NCBI GenBank assembly: GCA_040839025.1
Contig: JBFPJN010000005.1
Location: 193,325-250,700 of the forward strand
From: Alphaproteobacteria bacterium LSUCC0719
GTDB lineage: Bacteria; Pseudomonadota; Alphaproteobacteria; Puniceispirillales; Puniceispirillaceae
Direction: 5' to 3'
Length of the DNA: 57,376 bases
The position numbers and the translations under genes are program-made. Below are positions 24,780 through 33,629 of the stretch, piece by piece. Each line of letters opens with the position of its first letter. Position 1 is the stretch's first letter. Below the pieces are notes generated by a model. It ran no database searches. It was not told the origin of the DNA and saw only the letters and a program-made list of their open reading frames with translations.

Positions 24780-26129
24780 TCAGCTGTCCCCATCACCCAG
24801 GAAATGCTCCTCAAGCCACCGGATATTATAGCTGCCGTCAATGACTGCCGGCGCATCGACAAGCCGTCCATGCAGCGTCAGCGTCGTCGGGATCGGCTCG
24901 ACCACAAATTCCTGCAAGGCCCGTTTCAGTCGCGACAGGCAGTGCGCCCGGTCATCGCCATAGACGATCAGCTTCGCAATCAGGCTGTCATAATAGGGGG
25001 GTACGGAATAGCCGGCATAAAGACAGGAATCAACGCGAATCCCGGGCCCGCCGGCAGCATGATAGGCGGTGACCCGCCCCGGTGTCGGCATGAAGGTTTC
25101 CGGATGTTCGGCATTGATCCGGCATTCGATGGCATGGCCGGTGAATGTGATGTCTTCCTGCGTGAAGGACAACGGCATGCCGGCGGCGATTCTGATCTGC
25201 TCGCGGACAAGATCGACACCGGTGATGGCTTCGGTGATGGGATGTTCAACCTGCAGGCGGGTATTCATCTCGATGAAGAAGAATTCGCCATTCTCATAAA
25301 GGAATTCCATCGTCCCGACGCCGAGATAGCCCATGCGGCGGGTGGCTTCGGCCGCGATGCCACCGATTTCCGCCCGCTGTTCATGACTGAGCGCCGGTGA
25401 AGGCGCTTCCTCGAACAGCTTCTGGTGGCGTCGCTGGATCGAACATTCCCGTTCGCCAAGATGCACGACATTGCCGTGGCTGTCGGCAATCACCTGCACT
25501 TCGATATGGCGCGGCTGGCCAAGATAGCGTTCAAGATAGACCGTGTCGTCGCCAAAGGCCGCCTTGGCTTCGGACCGGGCCGAACTGAAGGCTTCGGCAA
25601 GATTGGCTTCGGTTTCGGCCACCTTCATCCCGCGACCACCGCCGCCTGACGCGGCTTTGACCAGCAATGGATATCCGACAGTGGCGCCGATACGGCGCGC
25701 TTCGTCAATCGTCGGCACCGCACCGGGGGATCCGGGAACAAGCGGCAAGCCGGCTTCGGCAGCCGTGATCTTGGCCTCGACCTTGTCGCCCATTGATCTG
25801 ATGTGGCGCGGTTCGGGTCCGATAAAGGTCAGGCCATGTGCGGCAACAATCTCGGCGAAATCGGCGTTCTCGGCAAGAAAGCCGACACCGGGATGAACGG
25901 CATCTGCGCCGGTGATTCCGGCGGCCGTGATGATCGAGGCAATGTTGAGATAGGAATCGGCGCTCGAGGGCGGCCCGATACAGACGGATTCGTCGGCAAG
26001 CCGGACCGGCATCGAATCGGCGTCGGCTGTCGAATGCACAACGACATTGGGGATTTGCAGTTCCTGGCAGGCACGCAGAACGCGAAGTGCCACATCACCC
26101 CGGTTGGCTATGAGGATTTTCTTGAACAT
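24780..26129 (-). CDS. accC: Biotin carboxylase subunit of acetyl-CoA carboxylase
   Basis: The 449-residue enzyme carboxylates biotin on AccB with ATP and bicarbonate, the first step of fatty acid synthesis. It shows the biotin carboxylase N-domain (KKILIANRGDVALRVLRACQ), the ATP-grasp glycine loop (KAASGGGGRGMKV) and the catalytic region (FFFIEMNTRLQVEHPITEAITGVDLV). Its ATG overlaps the accB TGA by one base, so the two are translationally coupled. Confidence 0.96.
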   Translation of the reverse strand: MFKKILIANRGDVALRVLRACQELQIPNVVVHSTADADSMPVRLADESVCIGPPSSADSYLNIASIITAAGITGADAVHPGVGFLAENADFAEIVAAHGLTFIGPEPRHIRSMGDKVEAKITAAEAGLPLVPGSPGAVPTIDEARRIGATVGYPLLVKAASGGGGRGMKVAETEANLAEAFSSARSEAKAAFGDDTVYLERYLGQPRHIEVQVIADSHGNVVHLGERECSIQRRHQKLFEEAPSPALSHEQRAEIGGIAAEATRRMGYLGVGTMEFLYENGEFFFIEMNTRLQVEHPITEAITGVDLVREQIRIAAGMPLSFTQEDITFTGHAIECRINAEHPETFMPTPGRVTAYHAAGGPGIRVDSCLYAGYSVPPYYDSLIAKLIVYGDDRAHCLSRLKRALQEFVVEPIPTTLTLHGRLVDAPAVIDGSYNIRWLEEHFLGDGDS

Positions 26130-26614
26130 CACTCGATAACGACCAGCACTTCGCCGAATTCAACCGGCTGGCCGTTCTGAACCATGATCTGGGTTACCTT
26201 GCCGTCCGCCGGTGCGGTGATCGGATTCATCACCTTCATGGCTTCCACGATCAGGATCGTCTGGCCTTTCTTGACGGCGTCACCAACGCTGACAAAGGCT
26301 GGCGCATCGGGTTCCGGCGCGATATAGGCCGTGCCAACCATCGGCGAGGTCACGGCACCCGGATGCGATGCCGGATCGGCAGCCGGTGCGGCGGCTGGCG
26401 CAGCTGCGGGTGCTGCTGCTGCCGGGGCGGCAACGGGCGCGACGGGCGCAACGGCCGGGGCGGGAGCGGACGCGCCGGCAACCCGCGAAAGCCTGACCGA
26501 AAGGTCGGCCGTTTCATATTCGAGTTCAGCCAGCCCGGCCTCATCCAAAATATCCGCCAGTGCCTTGACGAGCGCCGTATCACCCGTGCCCGCTGTCTTT
26601 GGGCCCTTTGCCAT
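26129..26614 (-). CDS. accB: Biotin carboxyl carrier protein of acetyl-CoA carboxylase
   Basis: 161 residues: an N-terminal region, an Ala/Pro-rich flexible linker (about 50-85) and a C-terminal biotinyl domain with EAMKVMN, whose Lys carries biotin. It begins on the base after the aroQ stop and overlaps accC. The linker DNA is low-complexity GCN/CCN repeats. Confidence 0.95.
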   Translation of the reverse strand: MAKGPKTAGTGDTALVKALADILDEAGLAELEYETADLSVRLSRVAGASAPAPAVAPVAPVAAPAAAAPAAAPAAAPAADPASHPGAVTSPMVGTAYIAPEPDAPAFVSVGDAVKKGQTILIVEAMKVMNPITAPADGKVTQIMVQNGQPVEFGEVLVVIE

Positions 26615-27067
26615 CTATCCAGTCTCCCTAGTCATTTCCAGAATGCCCCTGATCGCCATGACATATGACATGCGACCAAAGCCAAGCACAACGCCGTCAA
26701 CCACCGCCGAGATCATCGAATGATGCCGGAAGCTTTCGCGCTTGTGAATATTAGAAAGGTGTACCTCGATCTTCCGACCTGGGAACAGTCCCAGCGCGTC
26801 GCGCAGCGCGACCGAGGTATGGGTCAGCGCGCCGGCGTTGATCACGATCCAGTCGGCGGTGCCGACAGCCTGGTGGATCGTGGTCACGATTTCGGCTTCG
26901 CTGTTTGACCGCATCCAGTCCAATCCAGCCCCTTCAGCCTCGCAGATCGCGCGGCATGTTGCCTCCATGTCGGCCAGCGTGTCGGAGCCATAGATCTCGG
27001 GCTCGCGCGTGCCCAGCATGTTCAGGTTTGGCCCGTTAATGACCAGAATGTTCATCGGATCCGTCAT
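26615..27067 (-). CDS. aroQ: 3-dehydroquinate dehydratase, type II
   Basis: This shikimate-pathway enzyme dehydrates 3-dehydroquinate. The 150-residue product has the type II motifs: ILVINGPNLNMLGTREPEIYG with the catalytic Tyr, RSNSEAEIV, INAGALTHTSVALRDAL and EVHLSNIHKRESFRHHS. AGGAA precedes the ATG at 27067. Order aroQ-accB-accC in one operon is common in alphaproteobacteria. Confidence 0.95.
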   Translation of the reverse strand: MTDPMNILVINGPNLNMLGTREPEIYGSDTLADMEATCRAICEAEGAGLDWMRSNSEAEIVTTIHQAVGTADWIVINAGALTHTSVALRDALGLFPGRKIEVHLSNIHKRESFRHHSMISAVVDGVVLGFGRMSYVMAIRGILEMTRETG

Positions 27068-27098
27068 TGTAAAATTCCTGCTATGCGTGGCGCGCGTT

Positions 27099-27833
27099 TC
27101 AACTGTCCGCAGCGCGTTCGGCGGCAACGATATCACGCATCTGATCGAGGCTGATCGCCCCCGGGATAACCTGACGGCCAATCACAAGGCCCGGTGTGCC
27201 GGAGATTTCAAGCTGCTGCGCGGCGGCACGGGTTCGCGTGATGATTGCTTCCACCGCCGGCCCTTTCATATCTGCCTGCAGCCTGTCCAGATCGGCACCT
27301 GCCGATTTTGCCGCCGCCAGAATGCTGTCCATCGAGATCGCGCCGCGGGCTGTCATCATGGCGATGTGGAAATCCTCGAACACGCCCTGGGCCTGTGCTG
27401 CGATGCCGGCCTGCGCGGCCAGCAATGATGACTCGCTCAGGATCGGGAATTCCTTGATGACAAGCTTGATGTCACCATCCTCGGCCACAAGGTCCTGCAA
27501 CGGTTTGAAAACCCGCTTGCAATAGCCACAATTGTAATCGCTGAATTCATAGATCACAAAGCTGGCGTCCGGGTTACCGATGAACGGATCGCCATCGTCG
27601 CTTTTCAGAATGAACATCGCCTGTTCGCGCCGCGCCGCATCCTCCCGCTCGGCAAGCGCAAGCAGGGCTTCGCGAACAACTTCCGGATTGGCGCGAATAT
27701 AGTCGCCGATCATCTCGTTCAGCGTCGCGCGGTCGACATCCTTGATGTCCGCTGTGGCTGGCAGGCTGGCTGCGAAGGTAACGCAGAGCGCGGCCATGAG
27801 GCGGACGGTCAGTCTGGCTAGATGACGGATCAT
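27099..27833 (-). CDS. DsbA-family thiol-disulfide oxidoreductase
   Basis: The 244-residue product has a signal peptide (LMAALCVTFAASLPATA) and a thioredoxin fold with the redox motif CGYC in FSDYNCGYCKRVFKPL. A cis-Pro loop (SGTPGLVIG) follows late in the chain. It resembles the DsbA/BdbD-type (Com1-like) periplasmic proteins and should form or shuffle disulfides. The start at 27833 places the signal peptide at the N-terminus; GGGAG lies ten bases upstream. It lies just before aroQ on the same strand. Confidence 0.88.
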   Translation of the reverse strand: MIRHLARLTVRLMAALCVTFAASLPATADIKDVDRATLNEMIGDYIRANPEVVREALLALAEREDAARREQAMFILKSDDGDPFIGNPDASFVIYEFSDYNCGYCKRVFKPLQDLVAEDGDIKLVIKEFPILSESSLLAAQAGIAAQAQGVFEDFHIAMMTARGAISMDSILAAAKSAGADLDRLQADMKGPAVEAIITRTRAAAQQLEISGTPGLVIGRQVIPGAISLDQMRDIVAAERAADS

Positions 27834-27918
27834 GTCGATACAGCTCCCGGTGTGGCGTCGCGGCAACATATACCAACCGTCGACAGCTTTGCCTAGCGCC
27901 AAGGACGCTTTCCTGCGG

Positions 27919-29304
27919 TTAGTCCTTGCCATAGCGGAAGACAATATCACTGGCGCGTCGGTGCAACACCGGATCAAGTCCTTCCATGTCCATGACGCGG
28001 CGTGCAAGCTGTGTGGCTCGCGCGCCGTCATTCAGGAGAATGGCTTCGTTGGCAAGGGCGAGGTCAGCTTCGGCAATACGTCCCGATCTGCCAAGCGCAA
28101 TGCCATATTGACGGTGCAGAAAGGCCCAGTCCGATTCCTCATCCTGGGCGGCCTTCAGTGCTGTAATGGCGCGCTGAAGATCGGTTTCACCGCCACGCGC
28201 AATCAGCGCCCGTCCCAGATTGACCAGAATCAGCGCGCTTGCCGGTCGGCGTTGCAGCGCCTGTTCATAGGCCATCGCGGCATCGCCGGGGCGGGCCAGC
28301 GCAAACAGGATGTCCCCCCGGAATTCGTGGAAATACGGATCGTCAGGCTGTACGGCGATCAAGGCGTCCATGGTCGACAGGGCTGATGGAAGATCGCCGC
28401 GGCGGTAATCAGCGATGGCGCGCATATAGGAAGCAATAGTTTCATCCGGAGCCTGATCGGCCGCCAGTGACTTTACCCGTTGCGGGGTTTCGGTCCAGGC
28501 AATCATCTTGGCTTTGACACGTTCAAACAGCGCGACGGCATCCGGGGGTGCCACATTATCGCTATGCGGTGACTGGTTTACATGGTCCTGAAAGGCCTGC
28601 AACCGCTCTGCGGCACCGGGATGCGTGGTGTAATAGGATGATTGACGGCTTTCGGGAAGACTTCGTTGACGGGCAAGGCGCTGCATCAGATCGCGAAGGC
28701 CGACCGCAGACATGCCGGTATCCTCCAGCAATTGCATGCCGATCTCATCGGCGACAGCCTCGGCCCGGCGACGTGCGGCAAGAAAGCCGCGCGCGGCGTG
28801 GTCATTTCCCCCGATCAGAACGCCGGCGGCGGCATCACCGCCACCACCCGCGGCAACGGCAATGGCTGCCACTGTGGCAAGCGCCGCAGCGCCACTGGCC
28901 TGCTGCAGTTCATCGCTGATCCGTTGAACATGGCCTTCCGTGATGTGGCCAAGCTCGTGCGCCATCACGCCGATGACTTCAAGCGGCGAGGATGCGTCGA
29001 CGATCAGCCCGGAATGAAAATAGATCAATTTCCTGCCGGCAACGAATGCGTTGTAGCTGGGGTCGAGTATGACACGCACATCGACGCTGCCCGCCTGATA
29101 GCCCGCCGCAACCTCAAGTGGTTCCAGAAGATCACGCAGCCCGGCCTCGATCTCGGTATCGCGGATCATGCCTGCCGATCCGGGGGTGCTGCCCAGAATG
29201 GCAAGTCCCGTCGCCACAACAGCAATGGTTAACATATCGACGGCACGGCCTTTCAGACGCCGGGCAATGGCGTTTGCCCTTCCGGTTCTGAACAGGCTGA
29301 CCAT
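27919..29304 (-). CDS. M48 metalloprotease with TPR repeats, BepA-like
   Basis: The 461-residue product has an N-terminal hydrophobic signal segment (MLTIAVVATGLAILGS), a zinc protease domain with HELGH and a downstream EAVADEIG giving the third ligand, then C-terminal TPR-like helices (about 315-440). This architecture matches BepA/YfgC, a periplasmic protease and chaperone for outer membrane protein assembly and LptD quality control. The start at 29304 has GGA/GGAAA upstream; longer versions begin at 29340 or 29382. It is upstream of the dsbA-like gene, which suits a shared role in envelope protein folding. Confidence 0.87.
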   Translation of the reverse strand: MVSLFRTGRANAIARRLKGRAVDMLTIAVVATGLAILGSTPGSAGMIRDTEIEAGLRDLLEPLEVAAGYQAGSVDVRVILDPSYNAFVAGRKLIYFHSGLIVDASSPLEVIGVMAHELGHITEGHVQRISDELQQASGAAALATVAAIAVAAGGGGDAAAGVLIGGNDHAARGFLAARRRAEAVADEIGMQLLEDTGMSAVGLRDLMQRLARQRSLPESRQSSYYTTHPGAAERLQAFQDHVNQSPHSDNVAPPDAVALFERVKAKMIAWTETPQRVKSLAADQAPDETIASYMRAIADYRRGDLPSALSTMDALIAVQPDDPYFHEFRGDILFALARPGDAAMAYEQALQRRPASALILVNLGRALIARGGETDLQRAITALKAAQDEESDWAFLHRQYGIALGRSGRIAEADLALANEAILLNDGARATQLARRVMDMEGLDPVLHRRASDIVFRYGKD

Positions 29305-29404
29305 GGGTTTCCATCCTTCGCTTCCAACTGGTGCCGTCATTATCGCACATTTGTGGCACTTTGACGGCGTATCTGATATCACGCTGCATCACGTTCACGC
29401 CAGT

Positions 29405-30601
29405 ATGGATGGCCACGACATGCCGCTGAAGACGACCTCGACAAATTCGGTTCCCGCATTTCTGGCCATGGCCGTCATGAACGCCGCAAGCCAGGTCGAG
29501 GCGACCGGGGCGGATGTGATCCATCTCGAGGTGGGTCAGCCGTCGACACCACCATCCGCCGCGGTGAACCGGGCGCTGACAACAGCCCTGTCACAGACCT
29601 CGACCCACGGCTATTCGCTGGCGCTTGGCGATCTGTCCCTGCGCCGCCGCATTGCGGCGCATTATAGGGATTTTTACGGCGTCGAGGCTGATCCGGATCG
29701 GGTTGTTGTCACCCCGGGATCATCGCTTGGCTTTGCGCTGGCGTTTCTGGCCGCCTTCGACCGGAGTGACCGCATCGCCCTGGCAACGCCCGGCTATCCG
29801 GCATATCGCAATCTGATGCTGGCCTTGGGGATTGAGCCGATGCTGCTTCCGGCGCGTGCCGATGATGGCTGGATTCCCAGTCTTGACGCGCTGGCGGCGA
29901 CCGGGGCACCGCTTCCCGACGGCATCCTGCTTGCCAGTCCGGCCAATCCAACCGGCGTGGTGATGTCCGATGACGAGGTGAAGGCGGTCTGTGAATGGTG
30001 TCATCAGAACGGTGTTCGTCTGATCATGGACGAGATCTATCACGGGTTGACCTTCGGGGCGCGGCCGGGAACGGCCCTGTCATACAGTGACAGTGCGATC
30101 ATCGTGAATTCCTTCTCGAAATATTTCTGCATGACAGGCTGGCGCGTCGGCTGGGCGGTATTTCCGCAGGATCTGCTGGAAACGGTCGAACGTCTGGCGC
30201 AGAATCTCTATATCAGCCCGCCACGCCCGATGCAGGCAGGGGCGATGGCCGCCTTTGACGATTATGCCCTGCTTGACCGGCATGTCGAACGTTACAGAGT
30301 GAACCGCGACGTGCTGATCCGTGGTCTTCCGGATGAATTGCTTGGCAATCCGGCGCCGTCGGAGGGCGCGTTCTACCTGTATGCGGATATCAGCAACCTT
30401 GGCATGAAAACGCCGGACTCGATGGTGCTGGCAGACGCCATGCTGCGCGAGGCGCATGTGGCCTGCACGCCGGGCGTTGATTTCGACCAGGAACAGGGCC
30501 ACCGGCATCTTCGCCTGTCCTTTGCCGGCAGCACCGAAGATATGAAAGAAGCCAGCCGCAGGATCAACGACTGGCTTCCAGGGTTTCTTGCATCGCAATA
30601 A
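29405..30601 (+). CDS. PLP-dependent aminotransferase, class I/II
   Basis: The 398-residue product shows the AspC-like fold-type I motifs: VIHLEVGQPSTPP, VVVTPGSSLGFALAF, LLASPANPTGVV, IMDEIYHG and NSFSKYFCMTGWRVGW with the PLP-binding Lys, ending HLRLSFAGS. Substrate cannot be told from sequence; such enzymes act on aspartate, aromatic amino acids or alanine. Start at 29405 or 29420 (GGATGG upstream of the second). Divergent from the M48 protease and convergent with rne. Confidence 0.9.
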   Translation: MDGHDMPLKTTSTNSVPAFLAMAVMNAASQVEATGADVIHLEVGQPSTPPSAAVNRALTTALSQTSTHGYSLALGDLSLRRRIAAHYRDFYGVEADPDRVVVTPGSSLGFALAFLAAFDRSDRIALATPGYPAYRNLMLALGIEPMLLPARADDGWIPSLDALAATGAPLPDGILLASPANPTGVVMSDDEVKAVCEWCHQNGVRLIMDEIYHGLTFGARPGTALSYSDSAIIVNSFSKYFCMTGWRVGWAVFPQDLLETVERLAQNLYISPPRPMQAGAMAAFDDYALLDRHVERYRVNRDVLIRGLPDELLGNPAPSEGAFYLYADISNLGMKTPDSMVLADAMLREAHVACTPGVDFDQEQGHRHLRLSFAGSTEDMKEASRRINDWLPGFLASQ

Positions 30602-30615
30602 AAAGGGTGGCCTTG

Positions 30616-33132
30616 TCAGCCGCGGTTCCACCATCCCTTGCGCTTGGTTGACGGGTCGGCCTCGCCAACCTCGATGACATCCTGCGGGGCCGAGCTGATC
30701 GCCGCCCGCGGTGTCTCGATGACCGGTTTCTCGTCGGCAGATGTCTCGTCGGCAGATGCCTTTGCCGCAGATGCCTTCGGCTTGGCCGCCTTCTTGGCAG
30801 CTTTCTTGGCGGTCTTTTTCTTGGCGGTGCCAGCCGACTTTGCGGCTTTTGCGCGCGTGGTCTTCTTGGCCGGAGACGACTCCGCAGTTGCGGCGCTGTC
30901 TGTCTCGTCTGCCGCGATGTCCTCGGCCGGCGTCTCATCCGGTTTGGCAGCCTTCTTGCGCGTGCGCCGCTTTGGCTTGGCCTGTGCATCGGTGTCTTCC
31001 GGCGCGGCGTCATCAGATGTGTTTTCCGATGCGGCAGCGGCGGCGTCTTCACCATTCCCGGCCTCAACCGCGACGGCGTTGGCCTTGCGGCGTCCTCGCG
31101 ACCTGCCGCGTGACCTGCCTCTGGTCTCGGTCTGGGCCTTGTCGCCGGTGTTGCTGTCGTCGGTTTTGCTGTCGCCGGTGTTGCTGTCGCCGGTGTTGCT
31201 GTCGCCTGTGTTGCTGTCGCCATCCTCGGACGACGCATCGGATCCGGCATCTACGCCGTCTGCAGACGCAGGGTCGTCATCATTGGCCGGAGTGCCGGCA
31301 GCCTCGTCCGGCGATCCCGCCTCGACGGCATTGTCGCCAGCCTCGCCACCACGCCGCCGCCGCCGGCGGCCACCACGACGACCCCGCTTGCGACGTTTCG
31401 GCTGATCATCCTCGGTTGTGTCCTCGTCGGACCCCTCGGGTGCGTCCTCGTCGTCACTTTCGGCCTGGGCAGTGTCCTTCTTGACGGGCTTTACCACCTT
31501 CCGGTTGTTGTTGTTATTGTTGTTGCCCTGAAAGCCGATCCGCTCAGCTTCATGTTCGGTGGCGATCATTCTGTCGCCGGCCAGGATCACGATCCGCATT
31601 CCGAACTGGGCTTCCAAGGCGCTGATCGCATCGCGTTTGTGGTTCAGAATATACAGCGCGACATCGCTGTTGATGGTGATCCGAAGTTCATCCATCCGGC
31701 CCTTGGAGGCTTCGTCCTCGATTACCCGCAGCATCTGCAATGCGGCAGTTTCGACTGATCTGACCCTGCCGGAGCCTTCGCAATGCGGACATACCGAACT
31801 GATCGATTCATTGAAACTGATCCGCAACCGCTGGCGTGACATTTCCAGCAGACCGAAATGGCTGATTGATCCGATCTGGATCCGCGCCCGGTCATTGCGC
31901 ATCGCATCCTTCATCCGGCGTTCGACAGCCTGCTGGTTCTTGTTGTCTTCCATGTCGATGAAATCGACGACAATAAGGCCCGACAGATCGCGAAGACGAA
32001 GCTGGCGCGCCAGTTCATCGGCTGCCTCGAGGTTTGTCTTCAGCGCGGTTTCCTCGATATTGCGCTCGCGCGTGGACCGTCCCGAATTGACATCGATGGC
32101 GACAAGCGCTTCGGTCTGGTTGATGACAAGATAGCCGCCGGATTTCAACGTCACCTGCGGGCTGTGGATCGTGTCCATCTGCTGTTCGACCTGATAGCGC
32201 TGGAAGATCGGCAGGGTGTCTTCATATTTCTGCACACGTTTCACATGGCTTGGGATCAGCATCTTCATCTGGGCGCGGGCCTGTTTATAGGCGTCCTCGC
32301 CCTCGACAAGCACTTCGTCAACCTCGCTCGTATACAGGTCGCGGATCGAGCGCTTCACCAGATCGCCTTCCTCATGGATCAGGCTTGGAGCCTGCGATTC
32401 CATCGTCGTGGTGCGGATGTCATCCCACAATTTCGACAGATAGGCATAGTCGCGGGCAATCTCGGTCTTGGTCCGTTTGGCGCCGGCTGTGCGCACGATG
32501 ACGGCAACGCCATCCTGAACGTCCAGCCCGCCAACGATGGTCTTCAGTCGCTTTCGGTCGGCGACATTGGTGATCTTGCGACTGACGCCGCCGCGGCGTG
32601 TCGAGTTTGGCATCAGCACACAGTACCGACCGGCCAGCGACAGATAGGTCGTCAGCGCGGCGCCCTTGTTGCCACGTTCCTCCTTGACGACCTGCACCAG
32701 CATGATCTGCTTGCGCGACACAACTTCCTGGATTTTGTATCTGCGGACCTGGCGGCGTGGCCTGATCTCTTCTTCGTCCGCATCCTCGCCGCCAACGGTT
32801 TCGGGCGCGCCGTCGGATTCCTGCGCGCCATCCTCGTCGCTGTCGGTGTCACGTTCGGCCTGGACGATGGCCTCGCGGTCCTCGATCGGGATCCGATAAT
32901 AATCGGGATGAATTTCGCTGAAGGCCAGAAAGCCCTGGCGATTGCCGCCATATTCGACGAACGCCGCCTGCAGCGAGGGTTCGACGCGCGTCACGCGCGC
33001 CAGATACACATTGCCTTTAAGTTGCTTGCGGTTTTCGGTCTCGTAGTCAAAATCCTCAATCCGGGTGCCGCTGAGCAGGACAACCCGTGTTTCTTCGGAC
33101 TGCCTGGCATCGATAAGTAATCGCTTGGTCAT
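30616..33132 (-). CDS. rne: Ribonuclease E
   Basis: The 838-residue product is the main mRNA-decay and rRNA-processing endonuclease and degradosome scaffold. It has an S1 domain (GNVYLARVTRVEPSLQAAFV) interrupted by a long acidic insertion, as usual in alphaproteobacteria, a DNase I-like catalytic site (AIDVNSGRSTRE and VVDFIDMED aspartates) and the zinc-link CPHCEGSG. From about residue 535 the tail is disordered, with alternating acidic and Arg/Lys/Ala-rich blocks, ending GWWNRG. Parts of the tail are 15-bp tandem repeats. The start at 33132 gives MTKRLLIDA. Confidence 0.95.
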   Translation of the reverse strand: MTKRLLIDARQSEETRVVLLSGTRIEDFDYETENRKQLKGNVYLARVTRVEPSLQAAFVEYGGNRQGFLAFSEIHPDYYRIPIEDREAIVQAERDTDSDEDGAQESDGAPETVGGEDADEEEIRPRRQVRRYKIQEVVSRKQIMLVQVVKEERGNKGAALTTYLSLAGRYCVLMPNSTRRGGVSRKITNVADRKRLKTIVGGLDVQDGVAVIVRTAGAKRTKTEIARDYAYLSKLWDDIRTTTMESQAPSLIHEEGDLVKRSIRDLYTSEVDEVLVEGEDAYKQARAQMKMLIPSHVKRVQKYEDTLPIFQRYQVEQQMDTIHSPQVTLKSGGYLVINQTEALVAIDVNSGRSTRERNIEETALKTNLEAADELARQLRLRDLSGLIVVDFIDMEDNKNQQAVERRMKDAMRNDRARIQIGSISHFGLLEMSRQRLRISFNESISSVCPHCEGSGRVRSVETAALQMLRVIEDEASKGRMDELRITINSDVALYILNHKRDAISALEAQFGMRIVILAGDRMIATEHEAERIGFQGNNNNNNNRKVVKPVKKDTAQAESDDEDAPEGSDEDTTEDDQPKRRKRGRRGGRRRRRRGGEAGDNAVEAGSPDEAAGTPANDDDPASADGVDAGSDASSEDGDSNTGDSNTGDSNTGDSKTDDSNTGDKAQTETRGRSRGRSRGRRKANAVAVEAGNGEDAAAAASENTSDDAAPEDTDAQAKPKRRTRKKAAKPDETPAEDIAADETDSAATAESSPAKKTTRAKAAKSAGTAKKKTAKKAAKKAAKPKASAAKASADETSADEKPVIETPRAAISSAPQDVIEVGEADPSTKRKGWWNRG
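30731..30775 (-). repeat. 15-bp tandem repeats in the rne tail
   Basis: Three units from TCGTCGGCAGATGTC onward (30731, 30746, 30761), encoding Ala/Ser/Asp/Glu-rich pentapeptides near the C-terminus. Confidence 0.8.
31141..31215 (-). repeat. Five 15-bp tandem repeats in the rne tail
   Basis: Five units of GTCGCCGGTGTTGCT with few mismatches, encoding five copies of a GDSNT-type pentapeptide in the disordered tail. Confidence 0.92.
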
Positions 33133-33629
33133 GTATAGGTCTCTTTTCGGCCCCAATTGCCAGAGATCGCAAAGAGCGCATCACTTTCTGACGATGTGGG
33201 GAATGTTGCATCGCGGGCATATCATGGCCACCCTCACGCAGAATTCCTGTCCGGCATGAAGCCATCGACAGGGTTTGCGGGGTTGGATAGGTCATGGTGT
33301 GGTCCCACGAAAGGTTCATAAACTGGTACGGGCACCTGTCGCACAAGCCGGCAGCCGCGGGACTTTTGATCTGGTCTGGCATAGCTGCTCGGGGCGGTAT
33401 AGCCCGAGGGATACTTCTGTCGCGATGTGACCGGGTAACTGGGCGCCGTGTTTGCTCTCGAGGACCTGATCAGCGTTTCCAGTGCTGGTAAGGTCGCGCG
33501 CCAGTGAATCCGTTCACTGCTAGGTTGACTATATACACCCAAAAAGCAAAATGCCAATAAGATACATTATGCCCCCTGGTGCCATCGGGGCACCTGCCAT
33601 TGAGCGCGCGACCGGGAGCTGAGACCAGA
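33133..33629. other. Divergent region between rne and amiC, with probable long rne leader
   Basis: 497 bases with no convincing gene. A minus-strand promoter at 33530-33557 would give rne a leader of roughly 390 bases. Within it are inverted repeats CTCGGG/CCCGAG (33388-33408) and AGTGAA/TTCACT (33502-33517). A long 5' leader is the known site of RNase E autoregulation in E. coli; the same here is inference. Confidence 0.45.
33530..33557 (-). promoter_or_regulatory. Predicted sigma70 promoter of rne
   Basis: On the minus strand, TTGGCA (33557-33552), a 16-base spacer, then TATATA (33535-33530). Confidence 0.5.
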
